17,248 bases of DNA from the NCBI GenBank assembly GCA_964454745.1, contig CAYVUI010000098.1, positions 1-17,248 on the forward strand, given 5' to 3'. The position numbers and the translations under genes were made by a program. The notes beneath the pieces are model-generated. The model was not told the origin of the DNA. It searched no databases and worked only from the letters and a program-made list of their open reading frames with translations. This DNA is from CAYVUI01 sp964454745 (GTDB lineage Bacteria; Planctomycetota; Phycisphaerae; Sedimentisphaerales; Anaerohalosphaeraceae). This document shows, piece by piece, positions 1 through 5,629 of this stretch (within the stretch, counting starts at the first letter, position 1; each line of letters opens with the position of its first letter).

Positions 1-338
1 TCCAGGAAAGCATATGTCTTTGGAATTATATATTTTGCTTTATCATATATTTTTTTAGCTTCTGGCATTTCTTTTTCAACATCATTAATTCTCTCTGACA
101 ATACAATCCTATCCCTATTTACTAAATAGCTTCTTGTTTTATCTTCGCTTGATAGTTGTAACCCTTTACCAATATTTACAACTTCATAAAACTCTTTTGG
201 AAAAGGTGAGCCATCTGCCCCACATTCACCCATGACAAAATCTGTTATTAAGCCCTGCTTGTCATCAACAGAAAATGTCCTGAGATGTTTCGTTCCTATT
301 GTAAATGACTGTAGTTTGTAACCCTTTATCTCATGCAT
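1..338 (-). CDS. Unidentified protein, N-terminal part (runs off the left edge)
   Basis: About 112 codons of an open frame run from an ATG at 338 to the window edge with no stop, so the gene is 3'-truncated here. An AAAGG ribosome site lies 6 nt upstream of the ATG (345-349), which supports this start. The protein begins MHEIKGYKLQSFTIGTKH and then has charged, mixed alpha/beta-type sequence (for example SSEDKTRSYLVNRDRIVL). I see no signal peptide, membrane segment or catalytic motif, and I do not recognise the family. It follows the nuclease gene and the hsdS tail scar in the same direction, so it is probably part of the same defence operon or island. The start does not resemble HsdR, whose helicase motifs would be expected. 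Base composition is AT-rich like the rest of the island. Confidence 0.7.
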   Translation of the reverse strand, partial: MHEIKGYKLQSFTIGTKHLRTFSVDDKQGLITDFVMGECGADGSPFPKEFYEVVNIGKGLQLSSEDKTRSYLVNRDRIVLSERINDVEKEMPEAKKIYDKAKYIIPKTYAFL

Positions 339-383
339 TCTTTACCTTTCTACTCTCATTCTTTAAAACATTGCAATATTACA

Positions 384-436
384 CCTACACACGTATTTTT
401 CCTGTCAGCAGTTTCTGCATCAGGTCATTTTTCTGA
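384..436 (-). pseudogene. Remnant of an hsdS 3' end (direct-repeat copy 1)
   Basis: This 53-bp stretch matches the 3' end of the intact hsdS (1681-1733) at 50 of 53 positions, in the same orientation and 1297 bp away. Mismatches are at 387, 425 and 427. Read on the minus strand it encodes QKNDLMQKLLTGKIRV followed by TAG (385-387), against QKKGLMQKLLTGKIRVKV at the real HsdS C-terminus. It has no start or upstream hsdS sequence, since the nuclease gene stops 15 bp before it. It is therefore a scar of a second hsdS allele, left by recombination or by insertion of the hsdS-nuclease unit. The two copies flank the nuclease gene as direct repeats. Confidence 0.85.
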
Positions 437-451
437 CATATTCACTACTCT

Positions 452-1663
452 TTACTGAACATATAAATTGAACATGAATACATGTATAGCTAAATGCCTA
501 TCTTCATCATCTTTAGACTTAAAAAAATAACGCCATTCCCCACCCCTGTCACAATCTACTCGCCGTATGCGGTTTGGATGCCCCTCAAAGATCGCAGGGA
601 CTTTCTGTTGAATGGACGCAAAACCTGCGTTCTCTTTATTGAAAAGAATAATGCATGTCTTACTGTCTCGCCATGTCAAATATCCTAATAACTGATCAAT
701 GGTTTCACTTATCCGCTTTTCACCACGCCATATCTTACATTCGCCCACAAACGCAGCTCTATTATTAAACTCAATCCGAATATCCGTTTTACCTTGATTC
801 CGAAAGGTTTCACCAGTAGCATCTCCCTCATAATGACCGTTTAGATGAGCAAGAATCACGTCTCGCAGGCCTTCCTCACCCATCTCTTTATAAGTCTGTG
901 GAGTCGCCTCAAAAGTTGCACCTTCATGGCGGATTACATTAAGAATATGCTCGTAATCCTCATCGGAAATGCAATACTCAGGCTCTTTCTTTTTTGCAGG
1001 AGCAGAAGGTAATGGCTTGACGAGTTTTCTTTCAATTGACAATGGTTTGAAATCCGGTGCATTCGGTGATTGTTTCAGAGGTATTTCAAATGCATCGATA
1101 AGTGAGTTTCTCTTCTTGAGTTTACTTCTTCTTTTATTGATAGCCTCCTTAGCTACGTTCGGAATTGAAGAATTAAACTGCTGGATGTCATTAGCCTGAT
1201 GTTCTAAATAGAACCTGATATCCTCAAGACTGCCCTTTATTTTCTTGTTGATAACCCCTGGATTTTCATTAAGATGTGCGGGGAAACACATCTCCAATAT
1301 AGACGCCTCTTTACCTGGCTTTATGCTGCCTTTTGGAAAAGTTGTTCTCCATGTACTGGGGCATAAATTCCATAAATTCATATTTCCTGTAAAGGGTAAT
1401 TCGACATAGAAATGGACGGCATCAATGACCTTGAGTACACCGTAATCAAGGCATTCCATTGCCCCCTCCTTAGGTTCAGCCACCATCCTGTCTTCGTAAA
1501 TTTCAATAGGCTCGATTTCATATTTTGAGATTACATGCTCTATGATTTGCTCGTCAGATGAAGCTGTAAACTGCTCTTCTGGCAAATTATGAATATAGTT
1601 TGATATGCCGTTTTTGACATCATCAAAGTATTCGCTAAGTCTTTGCCCATAAAATAAACTCAA
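452..1663 (-). CDS. PD-(D/E)XK nuclease-like protein in the type I RM locus
   Basis: A 403-residue protein. The C-terminal third carries a recognisable PD-(D/E)XK core: GKTDI with D294, then GECK with E308 and K310, then QLLGY (Q324, Y328), which matches the QxxxY motif of RecB/Cas4-type nucleases. The upstream stretch EEGLRDVILAHLNGHYEG (about 265-282) could supply the helix bearing the first acidic residue. Residues 1-200 are unrecognised and may sense or bind something; 200-230 looks like a Lys/Pro-rich linker. The start is TTG (1661-1663) with a strong GGAGG (1671-1675) 7 nt away. The hsdS stop codon overlaps this ribosome site (TAAGGAGG), so translation of the two genes is probably coupled. 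I know of similar hypothetical proteins beside restriction genes, but no assigned activity. It could be an accessory or alternative restriction nuclease. Confidence 0.75.
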   Translation of the reverse strand: MSLFYGQRLSEYFDDVKNGISNYIHNLPEEQFTASSDEQIIEHVISKYEIEPIEIYEDRMVAEPKEGAMECLDYGVLKVIDAVHFYVELPFTGNMNLWNLCPSTWRTTFPKGSIKPGKEASILEMCFPAHLNENPGVINKKIKGSLEDIRFYLEHQANDIQQFNSSIPNVAKEAINKRRSKLKKRNSLIDAFEIPLKQSPNAPDFKPLSIERKLVKPLPSAPAKKKEPEYCISDEDYEHILNVIRHEGATFEATPQTYKEMGEEGLRDVILAHLNGHYEGDATGETFRNQGKTDIRIEFNNRAAFVGECKIWRGEKRISETIDQLLGYLTWRDSKTCIILFNKENAGFASIQQKVPAIFEGHPNRIRRVDCDRGGEWRYFFKSKDDEDRHLAIHVFMFNLYVQ

Positions 1664-1675
1664 AACAGTTCCTCC

Positions 1676-2830
1676 TTATACCTTCACACGTATTTTTCCT
1701 GTCAGCAGTTTCTGCATCAGGCCTTTTTTCTGATCCTTGAGCCTCTCTAATTTTTTTCGCAAAAGATCAATCTCCTCATCCGCAGAATTAAAAACGGAAG
1801 CAATTTTTTTCTGCTCATTAATGCTAGGTAAAGTAACTTTTATCTCAGAAAAATGATGAAATTTTAAATTCCAAGTGTCACTTACTAAACCTTGAGAATA
1901 ACGATAAAATAAAAAGATAATCGGATGAAATTTGAATAAAAAACTAATGTACAATGTATCAATGTAATTTTTATCTGGAATGCATACCGTATATGCGGGA
2001 CTAATAATACCTTCTACGCTCGAAAGACCGCTCACTCCTTGCCACATCCTCATTGTATTGTAGCCTATATCGCCTGGACATATTCGAATATATTTGCTTT
2101 TATCGGCATTTGAGGTGTCTCTTCTTTCAAGCTCATCCCTATCTATTACACCATCGGAACCTGTAATAGCCAGTAAAGGAAGATGCTCATTGCCCCTCTC
2201 AACTCTTTGTGTAAAAATCTCACCTATCCGATATTCTCTCCACTCTTCCCCTTTGAATTCAGGGAACCGTTTTTTTCCGGTCAAAAGCTGCTGCATCAGA
2301 CCTTTTTTCAGCTTCTCCTTCGCACCGATCAGCTTCTCCAATACCTCAATCCCCCGATCCCACTGACCCAATATCTCCGCTATCTTCTCCTGCTCTAGCG
2401 AAGGTGGTAATAAAACGTCTATTCGCTTACAAATATCGAGATTTAGCTTAGGTTGTGCGGTCCCAGTGTTATATTTTTCATATGAAAGGCTTTCCAAGTA
2501 ATAAGTTAAATAATTAATATTTATTCCATTCTTTGGCTTGATTACATGAGCATGATTATTCACCCATATTTTACCCGATACTCTAAAAGCAAGGGGATAA
2601 GTCCGTGTAAGTATATTTGCCCCATCTTCACCTAATAAAATTAATTCATCGTCAAAAATATAATCATCTATGTAATCAATTATACCAGAAGCTCCATAAT
2701 AAGGGTAAGGTCCATGGATACTTTTACGATCGGATTCTTTGATAGGCTTTCTTTTGCCATCAAGAAATATAGCGACACTACCCAATGGTTCTATTTTCCA
2801 TTTTTTAAGTTCAATAGCTTTAAGCATCAT
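1676..2830 (-). CDS. hsdS: Type I restriction-modification specificity subunit (two TRDs)
   Basis: A 384-residue HsdS, close to the usual 380-450. TRD1 lies at about 10-145, with the family-typical PYYGASGIIDYIDDYIF segment near 43-59. It is followed by the central conserved helix ending KKGLMQQLLTGKKRFPEF (about 175-192). TRD2 spans about 195-340 and the distal conserved helix ends KKGLMQKLLTGKIRVKV. The repeated GLMQ-LLTGK element is the pseudo-twofold repeat of type I S subunits and shows that both halves are present. The subunit reads the bipartite DNA target and docks two HsdM subunits. The start is the first of two consecutive ATGs (2825-2830), with only a weak GAG-type ribosome site. 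A terminator (2991-3038) separates it from hsdM, so it may have its own promoter or depend on readthrough. Its last 53 bp recur at 384-436. Confidence 0.92.
   Translation of the reverse strand: MMLKAIELKKWKIEPLGSVAIFLDGKRKPIKESDRKSIHGPYPYYGASGIIDYIDDYIFDDELILLGEDGANILTRTYPLAFRVSGKIWVNNHAHVIKPKNGININYLTYYLESLSYEKYNTGTAQPKLNLDICKRIDVLLPPSLEQEKIAEILGQWDRGIEVLEKLIGAKEKLKKGLMQQLLTGKKRFPEFKGEEWREYRIGEIFTQRVERGNEHLPLLAITGSDGVIDRDELERRDTSNADKSKYIRICPGDIGYNTMRMWQGVSGLSSVEGIISPAYTVCIPDKNYIDTLYISFLFKFHPIIFLFYRYSQGLVSDTWNLKFHHFSEIKVTLPSINEQKKIASVFNSADEEIDLLRKKLERLKDQKKGLMQKLLTGKIRVKV
1681..1733 (-). repeat. Direct-repeat copy 2 (intact hsdS 3' end)
   Basis: This is the intact partner of the 384-436 scar: 50 of 53 bases identical, same orientation. 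It encodes the conserved HsdS C-terminal helix. Together the copies bracket the nuclease gene, so recombination between them would delete the nuclease while leaving a complete hsdS. Confidence 0.85.
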
Positions 2831-2921
2831 TGTCTCAATTATAATTATTCGTATTGGGTTTGCATTTATTCATTTTTCACATCCAATCTACAAACTTCAC
2901 AATAATATCCTCATGCTTGGA

Positions 2922-2936
2922 ATTGCTTCGAGCAAT
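2922..2936. repeat. Short palindrome resembling a common dispersed repeat
   Basis: ATTGCT-TCG-AGCAAT is a perfect 6-bp hairpin with a 3-nt loop, followed by GACGAATGGGG. From memory it resembles a shortened form of a dispersed repeat common in environmental bacterial genomes, which runs ATTGCTTCG...GCAATGACG. Whether it is repeated in this genome cannot be seen from this window. Confidence 0.4.
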
Positions 2937-2984
2937 GACGAATGGGGTTTGATTTAAAGGCTTTTTCATCTCCCGATCCCCCAT

Positions 2985-3038
2985 AAAAGCAAAAACCCGC
3001 CAGAATTGAGCATGCCTTGCGGCAGAGGCTTGGCGGGT
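2985..3038 (-). terminator. Structured intrinsic terminator after hsdM
   Basis: On the minus strand an 8-bp perfect stem (ACCCGCCA at 3038-3031 pairing with TGGCGGGT at 3002-2995) closes a loop holding a second hairpin, TGCC-GCAA-GGCA (3024-3013), which has a GNRA tetraloop. The outer stem is followed directly by a U-rich tract (TTTTTGCTTTT). It should end or attenuate transcripts coming from the half-S/hsdM operon. Confidence 0.75.
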
Positions 3039-3153
3039 ATGCTGATACTAATATCGTAAATAGAACCCATAAGTTCAATAGAAAACTTAAGAAAACTCAA
3101 GAAATCTTTGAAAAACTCACCAAAAAGCCCGATTTTGCCCGAAAATAGCAGCA

Positions 3154-4698
3154 TCACAGACCCAACTCCTTCAAATACACACCCATCTGTTTCTGGACTC
3201 CGGCCAGCTCCTTTTCCAGGCCGTCAATCTCCTTTTGTACAGCAGGGATATCAATCTCCTCCTCTTCCTCAAACGTATCCACATAACGGGGAATATTGAG
3301 ATTGTAGTCATTTTCCTCAATTTCCTCCGGCTTGGCGGCATAAGAGTATTTCTCAATCTCTTTGCGGTCTCGATAGGTCTTGACGATCTTTTCGATATCC
3401 TTCTGACGCAGATGGTTCTGGTTCTTACCGTCCTCATATTCCCTGCTGGCATCGATAAACAGGATGTCCCTGTTCTTTCGTCCTTTCCTGAAGATCAAAA
3501 TCGCGGCCGGAATCCCCGTACCAAAGAAAAGGTTGCTGGGTAGACCGATCACGGCATCGAGCAGATTCTCATCTTCGATAAACTTTCTCCTGATCTTCCC
3601 TTCCGCCCCTCCACGGAATAAGACACCGTGAGGAACGATCACCCCAACCCTGCCGCCGTTCTCATTGGCGGTTTGCACCATGTGAGTAATAAAGGCATAA
3701 TCCCCCTTGCTCTTGGGAGGCACACCTCGATGAAAACGCTGATACGTATCCGAGGCAGCAGTATCCGCCCCCCATTTATCCAGGCTAAACGGAGGATTGG
3801 CCACCACAACGTCGAACTTCATCAGGATGTCCTTCTCGATCAGTTTGGGATTACGAATCGTATCTCCCCACTCGATACGGGCATTGTCCTTCTCATTAAG
3901 GAATACGTTCATCTTGGCCAGTGCCCACGTACTGCCGTTAGACTCCTGCCCGTACAGAGAATAATTGGCCGATCCGATCTGATTGGCACATCGGATCAAT
4001 AACGAAGCCGATCCACAGGCAGGATCACAAATTCGATCCCCGTCTTGTGGATCAACCAATCGAGCCAGCAGCATAGCCACCTCTGTAGGGGTATAAAACT
4101 CTCCCCCCTTTTTCCCTGAATCAGAAGCAAAACGGGAAATCAGATACATATAGGTATTACCTATGACATCATGCTCCCCAATCACCGAAGGCCGAAGATC
4201 CAGCCGTTTATCGCCAAAATCTTCAAGCAGATGCTTCAATCGGGCATTACGTTCCTTGGTCCGCCCAAGGTTGCCTTCCGAATTGAAATCGATATTACGG
4301 AACACCCCTTCAAGCTTGGCCTTATTGGCCTCTTCAATCTCATCGAGGACATGATTGATTAATTCCCCCACATTGGTTTCATTTCTGCGTTCGAACAGGC
4401 TGTTGAAGGTAGCAGGGAATTCATCGATCACCTTGCCGTTATCGTCTTTGATCATAACATCAGGGATCACAAACCGTTCCCTCTCCATCCTCCGTTTGAT
4501 CCGTTCCTTGTCCCCTTTGAATTGCTTTTCGAATTGCTCAATTTTGTCATTCCATGCATCGGAGATATATTTGACAAAAAGCATAACAAGAATATAGTTT
4601 TTGTATTCTGCCGGATCGACCACACCCCTGAAGGTATCACAGGCCTTCCACGCAATGGCATTGATTTCATCTTGATTGATTCTATGATCCGCTGACAT
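3154..4698 (-). CDS. hsdM: Type I restriction-modification DNA adenine methyltransferase subunit
   Basis: A 514-residue HsdM, normal length. It transfers a methyl group from S-adenosylmethionine to N6 of adenine in the target chosen by the S subunit, protecting host DNA, and is also part of the restriction complex. The N-terminal HsdM helical domain spans about 10-165 (with ILVMLFVKYISDAW at 36-49). The motif X region GGEFYTP is at 198-204, motif I DPACGSASLLI at 225-235 (Ala where Gly is common) and catalytic motif IV NPPF at 301-304. A coiled-coil C-terminal tail (about 475-514) fits S-subunit contact. The ATG start has a GGAGGG-type site about 5 nt upstream and lies 17 nt inside the end of the half-S gene, so the two are probably translationally coupled. 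A terminator follows 116 nt downstream. Confidence 0.95.
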   Translation of the reverse strand: MSADHRINQDEINAIAWKACDTFRGVVDPAEYKNYILVMLFVKYISDAWNDKIEQFEKQFKGDKERIKRRMERERFVIPDVMIKDDNGKVIDEFPATFNSLFERRNETNVGELINHVLDEIEEANKAKLEGVFRNIDFNSEGNLGRTKERNARLKHLLEDFGDKRLDLRPSVIGEHDVIGNTYMYLISRFASDSGKKGGEFYTPTEVAMLLARLVDPQDGDRICDPACGSASLLIRCANQIGSANYSLYGQESNGSTWALAKMNVFLNEKDNARIEWGDTIRNPKLIEKDILMKFDVVVANPPFSLDKWGADTAASDTYQRFHRGVPPKSKGDYAFITHMVQTANENGGRVGVIVPHGVLFRGGAEGKIRRKFIEDENLLDAVIGLPSNLFFGTGIPAAILIFRKGRKNRDILFIDASREYEDGKNQNHLRQKDIEKIVKTYRDRKEIEKYSYAAKPEEIEENDYNLNIPRYVDTFEEEEEIDIPAVQKEIDGLEKELAGVQKQMGVYLKELGL

Positions 4699-5305
4699 GA
4701 TCCCTCCTGTCGGTTAGGGACAAAAGTTTGGCTGCAATCAGCTTCTCTTTTGCCTGTTGAATTCTTGTTAACAGTTCCTTTTCTCTTACGGACAAATTAT
4801 ACACCGAAACGATCTTCTTTTGAATATCAATTGGGGGAATTTCGATAGGGATTTCTGACACAGCCCTCTTGTTGACAATCTTGATGCTTGTCCCTGCTGA
4901 GCAGCGATTTAAATGGTACTGGACTGGACTTTGGTTCAGATACCAGGCCAGATAGCTTGGCAGCAATTTTTTCGGCTCAATAAGACGATTCTGGCCGTTG
5001 ACCCGAAGGATAAAGAACTGAGATGCGGCCACTGCCAGCCGTTTGGGCTCCTCTATATAAAGAGCATAATGAGGAGATCCCTTGGCACGAAGCAAAACAT
5101 CCCCTGCCCTGACGATACCCTCACGACTCCGAAGCCTGATAACAGCCTCCTTTAGCCCATTCCAGCCAATGGCCCTGTCAGAACTGACATCCTTCACCTG
5201 GATCACAGGGAAATACTCCCCTTTCCCCGAGAGCTTCATGCCCTCACGAAAAATAAACCCGGAACTAATTTTCACAAAATCTGCTAAATACAACTTAATT
5301 TCCAA
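4682..5305 (-). CDS. Single-TRD (half) specificity subunit, HsdS-like
   Basis: A 207-residue protein, about half the length of HsdS. Residues 1-165 look like one target recognition domain: it opens LADFVKISSGFIFREG, includes IQVKDV near 36-41, and ends with SEIPIEIPPIDIQKKIV, the usual TRD-to-helix junction. Residues 165-200 form one long helix (NLSVREKELLTRIQQAKEKL). Half-S proteins of this kind can act as dimers that rebuild a two-TRD unit or pair with other halves; here that is inference. The start is taken as TTG (5303-5305), the first usable start after an in-frame stop, although no clear ribosome site precedes it. An internal ATG at residue 23 would cut the TRD and is less likely. It is the first gene of the RM operon, overlaps hsdM by 17 bp, and lies about 30 nt below a good promoter. 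Confidence 0.85.
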   Translation of the reverse strand: MEIKLYLADFVKISSGFIFREGMKLSGKGEYFPVIQVKDVSSDRAIGWNGLKEAVIRLRSREGIVRAGDVLLRAKGSPHYALYIEEPKRLAVAASQFFILRVNGQNRLIEPKKLLPSYLAWYLNQSPVQYHLNRCSAGTSIKIVNKRAVSEIPIEIPPIDIQKKIVSVYNLSVREKELLTRIQQAKEKLIAAKLLSLTDRRDHVSGS

Positions 5306-5336
5306 TAATAGTAATGTGGTTACTGCGTATTATTGG
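5302..5336. promoter_or_regulatory. Inverted repeat over transcription start and start codon of the RM operon
   Basis: CCAATAATA (5302-5310) and TATTATTGG (5328-5336) are perfect 9-bp inverted arms 17 nt apart. An inner pair GTAA/TTAC (5311-5314, 5320-5323) extends the symmetry. The repeat begins just past the -10 box and ends on the TTG start codon, so it could be a repressor operator or a hairpin hiding the start codon. No regulator for it is visible nearby. Confidence 0.6.
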
Positions 5337-5337
5337 T

Positions 5338-5366
5338 AGTATAGCAAGTCAATTTAGCTAGATCAA
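5338..5366 (-). promoter_or_regulatory. Sigma70-like promoter of the RM operon
   Basis: Minus-strand -35 TTGATC (5366-5361) and -10 TATACT (5343-5338) are separated by exactly 17 nt. Transcription should start near 5331, inside the inverted repeat, giving a leader of about 25 nt before the TTG start of the half-S gene. Confidence 0.65.
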
Positions 5367-5424
5367 GAAAAATATATACAAATATTGCAGTAATTTGCAT
5401 ACTACGCTCTTATTTTGTTTATTT

Positions 5425-5470
5425 ATGCTAAAAACTTGGATACTGGCCCAAAATTCAGGATTTTTAGCAT
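5425..5470. repeat. 10-bp perfect inverted repeat
   Basis: ATGCTAAAAA (5425-5434) and TTTTTAGCAT (5461-5470) are perfect inverted arms around a 26-nt spacer. Lying downstream of the integrase it could form a weak terminator, or be a binding site used in excision. Nothing in the sequence decides between these. Confidence 0.5.
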
Positions 5471-5629
5471 CTCACAACCACCATCACTCTCTATTTCCAC
5501 CCGGCAATCATAATTTTGAACCAATATTTCTTCTTCAAAACCCTATAGAAGATAGCCCATGTCTTTATATGATCCCAAAAAAAGAATGGCAGGAATCCCG
5601 AAACCTTTTTGAATTCAGGCTAGCGAATG

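Larger units (their letters stand above)
2831..3153. other. Intergenic region between hsdM and hsdS (323 bp)
   Basis: No convincing coding sequence is present. On the minus strand it holds, in order, an AT-rich stretch after the hsdM stop, a structured terminator (2991-3038), a short palindromic repeat (2922-2936) and an AT-rich leader to hsdS. I do not see a confident -35/-10 pair for hsdS. A gap this large with a terminator is unusual between hsdM and hsdS, which normally overlap or abut. Confidence 0.7.
5306..5629. other. Intergenic region between integrase and RM operon (324 bp)
   Basis: AT-rich and without a convincing gene. It contains the RM promoter (5338-5366), most of its inverted repeat, and a separate 10-bp inverted repeat (5425-5470). 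Short open stretches on both strands lack ribosome sites and protein-like composition. No clear integrase terminator is seen. Confidence 0.6.

Noticed and set aside
2966..3157. 63-codon open frame on the minus strand after hsdM
   Set aside because: It runs through the terminator hairpin and its U tract, has no ribosome site and has a low-complexity translation.
5423..5541. 38-codon minus-strand stretch (GFEEEILVQNYDCRVEI...) that looks protein-like
   Set aside because: It follows an in-frame stop, has no suitable start or ribosome site and no recognised relative; at most a gene remnant, not supportable.
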